The notes: generated by a model not told the origin, from the letters alone. A DNA stretch of 64,000 nt from SFTJ01 sp045613305 (GCA_045613305.1 JAZLAU010000020.1:1-64000), one strand, 5' to 3'. Positions 16,894-26,020 are shown, numbered from the stretch's first letter. Made by a program: numbers and translations.

Positions 16894-19158
16894 TTAAAGC
16901 ACCTCCAGTTTCAATGTTTGCACATCGCGGCTGTTAGGTCCCACCATAATCTGAAACTCACCTGGCTCAATCACATATTCAAGGTCGTGATTGTAGTATT
17001 TAAGCATCTCGGCATTCACCTCAAACACCACATTTTGAGTTTGTCCGGCAGCAATATGCACCTTTTGGAAAGCCTTTAATTCCTTCACAGGTCGAGTGCT
17101 TGTTGCCACTACGTCGCGAATGTAGAGTTGCACCACCTCAGCGCCATCGCGCTTGCCGGCATTAGTTACAGGCACCGTAACAGTCACCTTTCCGCCTTGC
17201 TTCATAGCAGGAGCCGATATGCTTGGCTTGCCATAGTCGTAACGAGTGTAACTCAATCCGTAACCAAACGGATATACCGGGCCATTAGGCACATCAATAT
17301 AGCAACTGTTATACTTTTTATACGGTTTAAATTCAGGCCATGGTCGGCCAGTGTTTTTGCTGTTATAGTATAACGGCAATTGTCCCACATGATAAGGGAA
17401 TGTAGTGGTGAGTTTTGCGCTTGGATTCACTCGTCCCACAAGCACATCCACCATAGGCAATCCACCTTCAGCACCCGCAAACCATACGTTTAAAATTGCA
17501 TCAAGGTTTTCATTTTCCCAAGTCAACACCAGCGGACGTCCGGTGAACAACACCAGCACCACAGGCTTGCCCAGTGCCTTCAACTCGCGCAGCAATGCCT
17601 TTTGAGGTTCAGGAATCGACACATCGGCACGACAAGCACCCTCGCCAGTCATATCGCGAGTTTCGCCCATTGCAGCCACTATCACGTCGGCCTTCTGCGC
17701 TATCTCTAAAGCCTCGGCACGCATCTGCTCAGGGGTGCGTCCGTCGCGGTCGAGCACGCCATCGGGCGAAATTTTTTGCTCAAGTTCATCGTCAAGAAGC
17801 ACATTGCAGCCCTTTGCATACATCAATCGCTTGCCAAACTCCTTCTTCATGGCATCGAGCAACGACACTCGCTTAACATTTTTGCTGCTAAACGACCATG
17901 TGCCAAGCAAATTTTCGGCAGTAGCCGCCAACGGGCCAATCAGAGCAATTTTTTTACCCGACTTGGCATCGAGCGGCAACAGATTATTGTCGTTTTTAAG
18001 CAGCACCATGCATTGACTCGCTATTTCGCGCGCTGCCTGACGATTAGCCGAAGTGTATACCGACTTTTTTTCGCGTTCGGTGTCACAATAACGATAGGGG
18101 TCGTCAAACAAGCCTAACTTATATTTAGCCTCCAGGATGCGTCTGCAAGCCACATCTATTTGCTTCATTGTCACTTTACCCTCTTCAAGCGAAGTTGCTA
18201 AAGTTTTCACAAACAAGTCGCTCACCATATCCATGTCGATACCGGCGTTCAACGCTCTTTGTGCAGTTTCGGCACCGTCGCCAATGCCGTGGTCAATCAT
18301 CTCGCCAATGGCATTATAGTCCGACGCAACAAAACCTTGAAAGCCCCATTGACGACGCAACACGTCATTAATCAGATAATCGTTAGCCGACAATGGCACA
18401 CCTTCAAATTCATTAAAAGCCGCCATTACACTGCCCACACCTGCATCCACAGCAGCCTTGTAGGGTGGCATGAAAATGTTCATCATTGTTTGACGGCTTA
18501 GTTCGGCTGTGTTATAATCACGACCAGCTTCAGCCGCGCCATATAGAGCAAAGTGCTTTACACACGCCATCAAGGTGTTTGGAGCCGCAAAATCATCGCC
18601 CTGATATCCACGCACATAAGCCTTCGCTATCTCGCCGCCCAAAAATGGGTCCTCTCCGGCACCTTCGGCAATGCGTCCCCATCGGGCATCACGACAAATG
18701 TCGACCATCGGACTATAAGCCCAGTTTATGCCGCTCGACGAAGCCTCATCGGCCGATATGCGCGCCATGCGTTCTATCATAGCCACATCCCACGACGAAG
18801 CAAGTGCCAACGGGATAGGAAAACTGGTTTCAAAACCATGTATTACGTCAAAACCGAAAAGCAATGGTATTCCCAAACGACTCTCGTTTACAGCAATTTC
18901 CTGCAACTTTCGGCACTCTGCTGCACCACGAAGGCTAAAAACGCCTCCTGTGTTGCCGTTACGAATGTTCTCTATAATATTTTCGCTCTTTTTATCTCCC
19001 GTCAAAACACCTGCCACCGGCAAGTTAAGTTGGCCCAACTTTTCTTGTAGGGTCATCTTCGACATCAATGTGTCGATAAATTTATCCATCGATGGCTGTG
19101 CTACCGATGTGGCTCCTATAATTACACATATTGAGAGCACCAAACTGCGTATCTTCAT
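16894..19158 (-). CDS. bglX: GH3 family beta-glucosidase/beta-xylosidase (BglX type)
   Basis: 754 residues. Signal peptide 1-20 (ATSVAQ), (beta/alpha)8 domain with KHF (201-203) and the nucleophile Asp280 in GFVASDYNAIGEM, then the alpha/beta sandwich (about 390-620) and a C-terminal fibronectin-III-like domain (about 660-745). Length and motif order fit periplasmic BglX-type enzymes that remove terminal beta-linked glucose or xylose. It is first of the minus-strand set followed by the secreted protein and GH43; the 108-base gap downstream shows no terminator. Confidence 0.9.
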   Translation of the reverse strand: MKIRSLVLSICVIIGATSVAQPSMDKFIDTLMSKMTLQEKLGQLNLPVAGVLTGDKKSENIIENIRNGNTGGVFSLRGAAECRKLQEIAVNESRLGIPLLFGFDVIHGFETSFPIPLALASSWDVAMIERMARISADEASSSGINWAYSPMVDICRDARWGRIAEGAGEDPFLGGEIAKAYVRGYQGDDFAAPNTLMACVKHFALYGAAEAGRDYNTAELSRQTMMNIFMPPYKAAVDAGVGSVMAAFNEFEGVPLSANDYLINDVLRRQWGFQGFVASDYNAIGEMIDHGIGDGAETAQRALNAGIDMDMVSDLFVKTLATSLEEGKVTMKQIDVACRRILEAKYKLGLFDDPYRYCDTEREKKSVYTSANRQAAREIASQCMVLLKNDNNLLPLDAKSGKKIALIGPLAATAENLLGTWSFSSKNVKRVSLLDAMKKEFGKRLMYAKGCNVLLDDELEQKISPDGVLDRDGRTPEQMRAEALEIAQKADVIVAAMGETRDMTGEGACRADVSIPEPQKALLRELKALGKPVVLVLFTGRPLVLTWENENLDAILNVWFAGAEGGLPMVDVLVGRVNPSAKLTTTFPYHVGQLPLYYNSKNTGRPWPEFKPYKKYNSCYIDVPNGPVYPFGYGLSYTRYDYGKPSISAPAMKQGGKVTVTVPVTNAGKRDGAEVVQLYIRDVVATSTRPVKELKAFQKVHIAAGQTQNVVFEVNAEMLKYYNHDLEYVIEPGEFQIMVGPNSRDVQTLKLEVL

Positions 19159-19495
19159 ATTAATTTGCGATTTATGGTTTTTTGTATAGCCTCATAACAC
19201 ACATGCCTCAGCCATTTGGCCACACTTATGCAATTACGCTATAAAGTTACACATTTTATTGATTTATACAACACCCATCTTGCTACAAAACCACGCTTAT
19301 TCACAATATTTTAGATAGCCGAGATTTTGCAGACTATATAGGCAACTTGGTCTTTGCCATACATCACAACCGCTGATTTCTAACATTGTAAACCTCAAAA
19401 AACATTAAAACATGCAACAATCTTGCTAATGTTACTATTTTTTTCTAACTTTCCACTTTGGAACTTTAAATTATTAACCAAACAAAAATACTATC
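19159..19495. other. Divergent intergenic region (GH3 / DUF4332)
   Basis: No gene seen. For the rightward gene, TTG (19423-19425), a 20-base spacer and TAACTTTC (19446-19453) form a candidate promoter with one mismatch. No convincing leftward promoter was found for the GH3 gene. Confidence 0.4.
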
Positions 19496-19903
19496 ATGGG
19501 ATATAAGATTGAACAAATTGAAGGCATTGGCGCTGCATATGCTGAAAAACTTCAAGCAGCAGGCATCAACACCACTGAAGCACTTTTGGAAAAGTGCGCT
19601 GGCAAAAAGGGACGTGAAGAATTGGCTGAAGCAACAGGCATCAGTGAAAAACTTATCTTGAAGTGGACTAACCACGCCGACTTGTTCCGCATTAACGGCA
19701 TTGCTGGCCAATTTGCTGAACTTCTTGAAGCTGCTGGCGTTGACACTGTGAAAGAACTTCGTCACCGCGTGCCTGCAAACCTTCACGCTAAGGTGGTGGA
19801 AGTTAACGAAGAAAAGAATCTTTGCAACCGCGTGCCTTCTCTTCCTGAATTGGAAAAGATGATTGCTCAAGCTAAGGAACTTGAACCAGTTATGACTTAT
19901 TAA
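19496..19903 (+). CDS. DUF4332 helix-hairpin-helix protein
   Basis: 135 residues without signal peptide. Two helix-hairpin-helix-like units are visible: IEQIEGIGAAYAEKLQAAGI (5-24) and LFRINGIAGQFAELLEAAGV (about 62-81), each followed by a helical stretch with TEALLEK / VKELRHR. This is the pattern of DUF4332, related to the HhH motifs that bind DNA backbones. Cytoplasmic; role unknown. It has its own terminator, so it is monocistronic. Confidence 0.8.
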   Translation: MGYKIEQIEGIGAAYAEKLQAAGINTTEALLEKCAGKKGREELAEATGISEKLILKWTNHADLFRINGIAGQFAELLEAAGVDTVKELRHRVPANLHAKVVEVNEEKNLCNRVPSLPELEKMIAQAKELEPVMTY

Positions 19904-19931
19904 TTCTCTATTACTGAGTATAAAAACAGAA

Positions 19932-19965
19932 AAAGCAGATGGACACGTTTCCATCTGCTTTTTTT
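19932..19965. terminator. Terminator after the DUF4332 gene
   Basis: AAAGCAGATGG (19932-19942) pairs with CCATCTGCTTT (19951-19961), T-run through 19965; A-rich on the other side, so it may also serve gpsA on the minus strand. Confidence 0.88.
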
Positions 19966-20017
19966 ATGTCTTCACGCCAACAGCGCCAATTAATGCGTTG
20001 CTACAAGTTTCGTTTTT

Positions 20018-21022
20018 TTAGCGCAACTTGTCGGCCAATTCAAGAATAGCCTTGTGAGCAGGCTGACGTTCGTATAGAATGCCGTACATGGTGTCGAGAA
20101 TAGGCATCTCCACCCCATATTTGCCATTTATTTCACGCATACACTTAGTGGCATAATAACCTTCGGCCACCATTTCCATTTCCATCATAGCAGCCTTAAC
20201 CGAATATCCGCGCCCTATCATTGAGCCAAAGTTGTGGTTTCGGCTAAATCGTGAATAACAAGTCACCAGCAAGTCGCCAAGATACACCGAATCGCAAATG
20301 TTACGCTCCTTGTTCTGGCAAGCCACATCCACAAAACGCTCCATCTCACGAATAGCGCTCGACACAAACGATGCAAGGAAGTTGTCGCCATTCTTCAGCC
20401 CGTGCAAAATTCCGGCGCAAATGGCATACACATTCTTCAGCACACCGCCATATTCCACACCCTCAACATCGCTCGAGAGCACTGTCTTGAGTTTTCGGCT
20501 TTCAAGGCGCTGAGCAAATGCCGCAGCCTTTTCGCGCGAAGGCGATGCCACTGTGAGATAACTTAAGCGTTCCAACGCCACTTCCTCGGCATGGCACGGA
20601 CCACTCACCACCAATTGGTTTTGAGGGTCTACACCAAACTGCTTTTGCATGTATTGAGTGATGAGCATATTCTCATCGGGCACAATACCTTTAATGGCAT
20701 TCACTATGTGCTTTCCGCTCAAGTCTTCGGTAATTTGCGATATATGGCCCTTAAAATAGGGCGATGGCACCGCAAGCAGCAATGTGTCGGCCAAGCGGCA
20801 AACTTCATTTATGTCGCTTGTGAATGTTATTCGTGACGTGTCGAAACTGACATCGCTCAAGTACACAGGATTGTGGCCAGTTTTCTGAAAATCAGCAATA
20901 CGGTCAGGACGGCGCATGTACCACAATATTTGCTCATTATTGTTGAGCATTAGTTTGGCAAGGGCTGTTGCCCAACTACCACCACCCATCACGGCAATCT
21001 TGCCTGGAAATTCGGCAGCCAT
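20018..21022 (-). CDS. gpsA: Glycerol-3-phosphate dehydrogenase [NAD(P)+]
   Basis: 334 residues. N-terminal Rossmann motif GGGSWATALAKLM (13-25), family motifs VNAIKGIVPDENMLI, VSGPCHAEEVA and the catalytic-region lysine in GVLKNVYAICAGI (about 193-205), and a C-terminal RNHNFGSMIG segment. It reduces dihydroxyacetone phosphate to sn-glycerol-3-phosphate for phospholipid synthesis in the cytoplasm. It follows lysS on the same strand, an arrangement common in Bacteroides, but here a terminator-like hairpin (21098-21134) separates the two. Confidence 0.95.
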   Translation of the reverse strand: MAAEFPGKIAVMGGGSWATALAKLMLNNNEQILWYMRRPDRIADFQKTGHNPVYLSDVSFDTSRITFTSDINEVCRLADTLLLAVPSPYFKGHISQITEDLSGKHIVNAIKGIVPDENMLITQYMQKQFGVDPQNQLVVSGPCHAEEVALERLSYLTVASPSREKAAAFAQRLESRKLKTVLSSDVEGVEYGGVLKNVYAICAGILHGLKNGDNFLASFVSSAIREMERFVDVACQNKERNICDSVYLGDLLVTCYSRFSRNHNFGSMIGRGYSVKAAMMEMEMVAEGYYATKCMREINGKYGVEMPILDTMYGILYERQPAHKAILELADKLR

Positions 21023-21097
21023 AATAAATCAGAATTTTGGGGCCTCATTCACCCTTGCGATGGCAAATAGAGGCCGCTATGTTATTACTTTATTTTG

Positions 21098-21134
21098 AAA
21101 AAAATGGTGGGAAACATTTTCTGCAACCCACCAT
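21098..21134 (-). terminator. Terminator after lysS
   Basis: On the minus strand ATGGTGGG (21134-21127) pairs with CCCACCAT (21111-21104), followed by six T (complement of A 21098-21103). It lies between lysS and gpsA and may reduce read-through. Confidence 0.8.
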
Positions 21135-21150
21135 CTTATGCTTTGTTTTC

Positions 21151-22899
21151 TTATTCTTCGGTCTTGGTGGTTTCGGCAGCCTTTTCAATCCAAGAAGTCA
21201 CTGCGTCGAGAGTAGGAATTTCCCAATCAAGTTTGTACTTCTTATTTAAATCGAAGAGCATTTGGCGAAGTTTTTGGCCACTCAAGTCGGCAATCGAAGC
21301 CACAGTCATATAACCCAACGACTGAATGCCAGGCACCCAGTCAGCAGGCATGCCAAGTGCAGTGAATGCTTCAACCTTATCGCGTGGAGCCACCTTTTCT
21401 GGACGCATTTGAGGGAAGAACAACACTTCTTGAATGTAGGTCTTGCCAGTCATAAGCATCACCAAACGGTCGATGCCGATGCCGATGCCCGATGTTGGAG
21501 GCATACCATATTGCAAAGCGCGCAAGAAGTCTTGGTCGATAATCATCGCTTCGTCGTCGCCCTTGTCGGCTAGGCTCATTTGTTCCTTGAAGCGTTCTTC
21601 TTGGTCGATTGGGTCATTTAACTCTGAATATGCGTTGGCAAGTTCCTTACCGTTAACCATAAGTTCAAAACGCTCTGTCAAACCTGGCTTCGAACGGTGC
21701 TTCTTGGTGAGCGGACTCATTTCCACCGGATAGTCGGTGATGAATGTTGGCTGCTTGTAAGAGCCTTCGCAGAATTCGCCAAAGATTTCGTCAATCAACT
21801 TGCCCTTACCCATTGTTTCGTCAACCTCCATGTTAAGAGCCTTGCAGATATCGCGAATTTCTTCTTCGCTCTTGCCGTTAAGGTCATAACCTGTTTTTTC
21901 CTTGATGGCGTCAAGAATAGGCAAACGGCGATATGGAGCCTTGAAACTGATGATTTCGCCATCTATTTCTCGTTCTGGCTTGCCGTTAACTGCTATACAC
22001 ACTGTTTCGAGCAACTTTTCGGTGAATTCCATCATCCAGTTGTAGTCCTTATATTGAACATAAAGTTCCATACAAGTGAATTCTGGATTGTGGTTGCGGT
22101 CCATACCCTCGTTGCGGAAGTTCTTGCCGATTTCATACACACCTTCAAAACCGCCCACAATAAGACGCTTCAAATAAAGTTCAGTGGCAATACGCATATA
22201 CATGTCGATGTTCAACGCATTGAAGTGTGTGATAAACGGACGAGCGCTTGCACCACCGGCAATGGCCTGTAGTGTTGGGGTTTCTACTTCAGTATAGCCT
22301 GCTTCGTCGAGCACCTTGCGAATGGTGCGAATCACAGTGGCACGTTGCAAGAAGGTGTCCTTTACGCCTTCGTTCACCACCAAGTCTACATAGCGTTGAC
22401 GGTAACGAAGTTCTGGGTCTTCAAATGCATCGTATGTTACACCATCCTTAACCTTCACGATTGGCAACGGACGAATTGACTTGCTAAGCACTGTCAGAGT
22501 CTTGGCGTGAACCGAAATTTCGCCTGTTTGAGTGCGGAACACAAATCCTTCTACACCCACAAAGTCGCCTATGTCGAGAAGTTTCTTAAACACCACATTA
22601 TAAAGGTCCTTGTTTTCGTCTGGACACAACTCATCGCGGTTGATATACACCTGTATGCGGCCCTTGCTGTCTTGCAATTCCATAAACGAAGCCTTACCCA
22701 TGATGCGGCGGCCCATGATGCGGCCGGCTATGCTCACCTGACGAGGCTCTGCTTCATCGCTAAACGACGACTTCATCTCATCGGTGTAGGCGGTTACCTT
22801 ATATTCGGCTGCTGGATATGGCTCTATGCCCATATTACGCAACTCATTCAGACTATTGCGTCTGATAATTTCTTGTTCACTTAAATCAAAAATACTCAT
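21151..22899 (-). CDS. lysS: Lysyl-tRNA synthetase, class II
   Basis: 582 residues. N-terminal OB-fold anticodon-binding domain (about 55-160, RIMGRRIMGKASFMELQD) and class II catalytic core with motif 2 (FRNEGMDRNHNPEFT) and motif 3 (GIGIGIDRLVMLMTG, about 490-504). A ~75-residue extension follows motif 3 (IQSLGYMTVASIADLSGQKLRQ), longer than in E. coli LysRS but usual, as I recall, in Bacteroidota. Charges tRNA-Lys. Candidate promoter on the minus strand: TTG (23027-23025), 20-base spacer, TATTTTTG (23004-22997). Confidence 0.96.
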   Translation of the reverse strand: MSIFDLSEQEIIRRNSLNELRNMGIEPYPAAEYKVTAYTDEMKSSFSDEAEPRQVSIAGRIMGRRIMGKASFMELQDSKGRIQVYINRDELCPDENKDLYNVVFKKLLDIGDFVGVEGFVFRTQTGEISVHAKTLTVLSKSIRPLPIVKVKDGVTYDAFEDPELRYRQRYVDLVVNEGVKDTFLQRATVIRTIRKVLDEAGYTEVETPTLQAIAGGASARPFITHFNALNIDMYMRIATELYLKRLIVGGFEGVYEIGKNFRNEGMDRNHNPEFTCMELYVQYKDYNWMMEFTEKLLETVCIAVNGKPEREIDGEIISFKAPYRRLPILDAIKEKTGYDLNGKSEEEIRDICKALNMEVDETMGKGKLIDEIFGEFCEGSYKQPTFITDYPVEMSPLTKKHRSKPGLTERFELMVNGKELANAYSELNDPIDQEERFKEQMSLADKGDDEAMIIDQDFLRALQYGMPPTSGIGIGIDRLVMLMTGKTYIQEVLFFPQMRPEKVAPRDKVEAFTALGMPADWVPGIQSLGYMTVASIADLSGQKLRQMLFDLNKKYKLDWEIPTLDAVTSWIEKAAETTKTEE

Positions 22900-23162
22900 A
22901 TCTTTGTGTTTATTATTTTTCTATGTTTTTACTCTGCTCATTTGGCACAACTGCAATCGGCCTCTCACGCCAATGCGCTAATAGCCAAATGAACTACAAA
23001 AATATAAAATTTATACCGCCTTTGCAACTTATAATCCACAAATTGGGCTCTCTCTGTCAGCCATTTCACTCCTAAACCCACTTTCAGCATTGCATTTTTA
23101 GGCTTTTGCTCTTTATTCCCGCCTTCGCTTACGATTATTTCGCTATCTTTGCAACAAATATT
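22900..23162. other. Upstream region of lysS and edge of an accessory patch
   Basis: Holds the candidate lysS promoter (22997-23027, minus strand). A TATCTTTG -7-like box on the plus strand (23144-23151) precedes the coding remnant that follows. No intact gene. Confidence 0.4.
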
Positions 23163-23278
23163 ACGCCGGCGAAGGCTATAGCGAAGCATTTGTTGACAAC
23201 GGCAACAACTTCAACTCGGCCGAATTCACACTTACCAGTGAAAGAAACAAAGAAATATTAATCGGATACTCCAAATAA
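23163..23278 (+). pseudogene. C-terminal coding remnant, possibly a toxin tail
   Basis: One frame without its own start reads YAGEGYSEAFVDNGNNF..., continues for about 37 residues and stops at TAA 23276-23278, one base before the ATG of the next gene. Codon use is plausible and the last part (ERNKEILIGYSK) is protein-like. A truncated 3' end butted against a small downstream gene is the layout left by polymorphic toxin/immunity cassettes, but no toxin family is recognised. Confidence 0.35.
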
Positions 23279-23279
23279 T

Positions 23280-23900
23280 ATGATTGGTATATATAGACTT
23301 GGACTTCAATATACATCTGAAGAAACACCTTTCTGGGACGATCATGCAAATTTCAAGACTGATGATGAAGATGTTTTACGCGAAGGAAAGATTTATCTGC
23401 CTTATACAGTCTCAAGAGAACAAATCTTACAAATGACTAAGAAAAAACTGTTCAAAGCAAGATTACCTCTTTATAGAATATTTGAAGGCTTTTCTCGAAC
23501 TGTATATATTGAGTTACTGGAAGAACTCAAATTGAGAATTGATAATTTGCAAAATGACCAATTTCCTATATTAATTGAAGATCTTTGTAAAGCAATTAAA
23601 AAGATAGAGAATCCGAATGCAAAACTCAACTCTATTGATATTTATGGGTGGGATTGCTTAATGGGAAAATAATTTAAACCACATATAAATTGGAAATTAG
23701 TTCGTTTGAATCTACTTCGCAATCCATATTCAGTTAACTTATTGGGTGATCCATGTCCTGATTGTGGAAAACCAACAGTTAAAATGAAATTATGTACCAA
23801 TAAAAACTCATGGAAAAGTTTATATGGAAGAGGTGGCGATTTCTCTTTTTGTCCACATTGCAAAAAAGAATTATCGTTTAAGCTTTCCTTTATGAATTAA
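23280..23900 (+). pseudogene. Accessory gene split by one in-frame stop (zinc-ribbon tail)
   Basis: From ATG 23280 an AT-rich frame runs 130 codons to TAA 23670-23672 (GWDCLMGK-stop), then continues in the same frame as FKPHINWKLVRLNLLRNPYS... to TAA 23898-23900. Read through, it would be a 206-residue protein with a helical N-terminal part and a C-terminal zinc ribbon CPDC-(about 30)-CPHC. A single substitution could explain the stop. A separate 64-residue protein from TTG 23706 is possible but has no ribosome-binding site. No family recognised. Lower GC than neighbours and position beside a tRNA gene suggest acquisition; an immunity role is only a guess. Confidence 0.6.
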
Positions 23901-24117
23901 TGGAAGATATTAACAATTCAACAACTCGTATTCAACGCTAAATCATTAAAATCCCGTGCTTCAAACCCTTCGTTTCGCTCCTACAGCCACTCAAGTTTTA
24001 GGCTAAAAGCCACACTAATGGTCAACGAAGGCGAAGCCGTTAAAGCCGAAAAATTAGGTGTGGAATTATTCTAAACAACACACACTTCAAAACCACCATT
24101 TTTTATCAAAAAAATAC
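23901..24117. other. Degenerate tail of the accessory patch
   Basis: A short frame ending at TAA 24072-24074 (LMVNEGEAVKAEKLGVELF) has no proper start and looks like a leftover C-terminus. Nothing else is supported. Confidence 0.25.
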
Positions 24118-24154
24118 AATAAGTTGCACCCAACACGAGTGCAACTTATTTTTT
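24118..24154. terminator. Strong bidirectional terminator-like hairpin
   Basis: AATAAGTTGCAC (24118-24129) pairs perfectly with GTGCAACTTATT (24139-24150); T-run to the right and A-run to the left. It closes the accessory patch. Confidence 0.85.
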
Positions 24155-24232
24155 GCATCCCATCAACGATTTGCAATATACCAATAGGTATGCACAACAA
24201 TGACACATTGGAACTACCGATGCCAAAATCTC

Positions 24233-24276
24233 ACAAAAAAATCAGGTGGCAGGGCATTTATCCCCGTCACCTGATT
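24233..24276 (-). terminator. Terminator of the tRNA-Ser gene
   Basis: On the minus strand AATCAGGTG (24276-24268) pairs with CACCTGATT (24248-24240), followed by a T-run (complement of A 24235-24239). Confidence 0.8.
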
Positions 24277-24291
24277 ATCTGCATTTCTAAG

Positions 24292-24378
24292 CGGAAAGAC
24301 AGGGATTCGAACCCTGGATACAGTTGCCTGTATAACGGTTTTCGAGACCGCCCCGTTCGGCCACTCCGGCATCTTTCC
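24292..24378 (-). tRNA. tRNA-Ser (anticodon CGA)
   Basis: 87 bases on the minus strand. Acceptor arms GGAAAGA / TCTTTCC with discriminator G, D-arm with GAGTGGCCGAACGG, anticodon loop CTCGAAA (anticodon CGA), a long class II variable arm (ATACAGGCAACTGTAT), and T-loop GGTTCGAATCC. CCA is not encoded. Promoter candidate upstream on the minus strand: TAATTTTG at 24400-24393 with TTG at 24421-24419. Confidence 0.95.
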
Positions 24379-24529
24379 TTAGTTTAGTGGTGCAAAATTA
24401 ATGTTTTTTTTCACCACGCAATTATTTCACTCCTTATTTTTTGCAAAAAAATGCCACACGCTCACTTCACTCGAGCATATCGGCATTCAATGCACATTGC
24501 AACACAGCAGCCAAACTATTAGCCTAAGG

Positions 24530-25162
24530 CTAATAGGCCACATATAGCAAATAACAACCGTCGGCTTCAATTCTCACCTCCGAATCGGTCACCTCGTTGA
24601 GCGTGCCCTCCCAAAGGCTCACAAACGGCTTTATGGCATATTTCAGACCATCGGCGCTCATTTGCTTGCAACCGAAATTAAAAATCGAAATTTGGCGTCC
24701 TATGGTGGTTTTTAGCACACAATTGCCCCTCACCGGCACAAACACTCCGTGATTAGAGAAAATCCTTACATCGAGGCCGCGCTTCAAATATTCCATCGTA
24801 AGGCTGATGTTGCCCATCGAGTGGTCCTCACGCTGGCCTGTGGCTCCCACCACGGTTATTTGCGTCACGCCCTGCTTGGCCAAATAATTCACTGCCTTAG
24901 TTTGGTCGTTGGTTTCCTGGTCGCTCACAATAATCACTCGCTCGGCAAATCTCGCCCGCAACTCGGGACTGATGGAGTCGCCGTCGCCTATTATTACATC
25001 AAACGGCAATCCTGTGGGCACAAATGCATTGGCAGCACCGTCGCAAATCACCAATCGCTTTGCCTCGGCTATGATGCGTTGTGGAAGTTGGCTCTGCGGA
25101 AAATCGCCGTTGCCAAGCACCACATCACCAAAATATTCAAACGGATGTATTATCACTGCCAT
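24530..25162 (-). CDS. thiN: Thiamine pyrophosphokinase
   Basis: 210 residues. Family motifs are clear: VICDGAANAF (about 38-47), VIIGDGDSISPE (about 56-67), the substrate-site DQETNDQTKAVNYL (about 81-94), and VGATGQREDHSMGNISL (about 104-120). It transfers pyrophosphate from ATP to thiamine to make TDP. Its start overlaps the end of the PnuC-like transporter gene by 26 bases, so the pair is co-expressed. The stop codon lies in a palindrome (24515-24535) that may end the transcript. Confidence 0.92.
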   Translation of the reverse strand: MAVIIHPFEYFGDVVLGNGDFPQSQLPQRIIAEAKRLVICDGAANAFVPTGLPFDVIIGDGDSISPELRARFAERVIIVSDQETNDQTKAVNYLAKQGVTQITVVGATGQREDHSMGNISLTMEYLKRGLDVRIFSNHGVFVPVRGNCVLKTTIGRQISIFNFGCKQMSADGLKYAIKPFVSLWEGTLNEVTDSEVRIEADGCYLLYVAY

Positions 25163-25733
25163 TGTTCATCAACTTTTTCCAATTATAATAACCTGCTACC
25201 GCCACAATGGTGTAAACCAAATATAGAGCGGCATAGAAGTATATTCCCTTATACACATAAAGCACCACCGAAATGACATCAACTGCTATCCACACCAGCC
25301 ATTGCTGCAAATACTTACGCGCCAGCATCCACATTGCCACCACGCTCAGCGCAGTGGTCAAGGCATCTGCAAGTGCCACATTGCTGTCGGTAAAATTGTC
25401 GAGAATCCAATAAAACAGCATCAGCAACACCCCTCCCACTAACACAGCCGGCACATATCTGCCACGCGGCATGTGGGTGATAGGCATTTCGGCCGCAGAG
25501 TGGGTGGCCGGCTTGGCAAAGGTCCATACCAAAAAGCCATAAACCGCCGCCAGCATATAGTAGACGTTTATCCACAAGTCGGCATATAGGCCTGCTTCAT
25601 AAAACACCAATAGCGAAGTGGCCGGCATCAGAAAACTTGCCAACCACAGCCAGCGGCTGGCCTTGTACTCCCAATACAGATATATGAAGCCTATTATTGT
25701 GCCAAGTATTTCTAAAAACAGAGTCAGTGTCAT
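25137..25733 (-). CDS. pnuT: PnuC-like membrane transporter, probably for thiamine (PnuT)
   Basis: 198 residues with about seven membrane segments, the PnuC/SWEET-like layout, and the family-type stretch WLVWIAVDVISVVLYVYKGIYFYA near the C-terminus. PnuC proteins carry nicotinamide riboside, PnuT relatives thiamine; the overlap with a thiamine pyrophosphokinase gene argues for thiamine, trapped by phosphorylation. I looked for TPP-riboswitch signatures upstream and saw none. TATCTTTG on the minus strand (25749-25742) ends nine bases before the ATG, so the mRNA may be nearly leaderless. Confidence 0.8.
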   Translation of the reverse strand: MTLTLFLEILGTIIGFIYLYWEYKASRWLWLASFLMPATSLLVFYEAGLYADLWINVYYMLAAVYGFLVWTFAKPATHSAAEMPITHMPRGRYVPAVLVGGVLLMLFYWILDNFTDSNVALADALTTALSVVAMWMLARKYLQQWLVWIAVDVISVVLYVYKGIYFYAALYLVYTIVAVAGYYNWKKLMNNGSDNTSV

Positions 25734-25749
25734 AACTCCGACAAAGATA

Positions 25750-25993
25750 AACCATTTCTGCCAAATTAATTTATTTGCATCTGCATATTTTTTTATAACA
25801 TCTGCTCACTACGGCCCTCACACTTGAATTTAACAATAAGACTTATTCGCTTTTTTATACATATCCTTTTTTCGGTGTATCCTCGGCGCAACTACACAAG
25901 TTTTTGCCCGATTTTTGATTTTACAATAAGATACACCTTCTTGTTAATTATACAATAACTATTTTGTTGAAATATAACGAGTTACGAAGATTC
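25750..25993. other. Intergenic region between pnuT and the xyl regulator
   Basis: No gene, tRNA or riboswitch recognised; AT-rich with short T-runs. Confidence 0.4.
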
Positions 25994-26020
25994 TTTTGAA
26001 AAAATTTTGATTTTTCAAAA
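25994..26020. promoter_or_regulatory. Putative operator of the xyl regulator
   Basis: Perfect 10-base inverted repeat TTTTGAAAAA (25994-26003) / TTTTTCAAAA (26011-26020) with a 7-base spacer. It covers the -33 element (26006-26009) of the promoter below, so a bound protein would block transcription; autoregulation by the adjacent NrtR-like protein is the simplest guess. Confidence 0.5.

Noticed and set aside
24118..24154. Hairpin as an attachment site or insertion-sequence end
   Set aside because: A perfect 12-bp stem flanked by A- and T-runs is a standard bidirectional terminator, and no transposase or integrase is nearby.
25734..26000. TPP riboswitch upstream of the thiamine genes
   Set aside because: The conserved CTGAGA and ACCTGATC-type blocks were not found on the minus strand.
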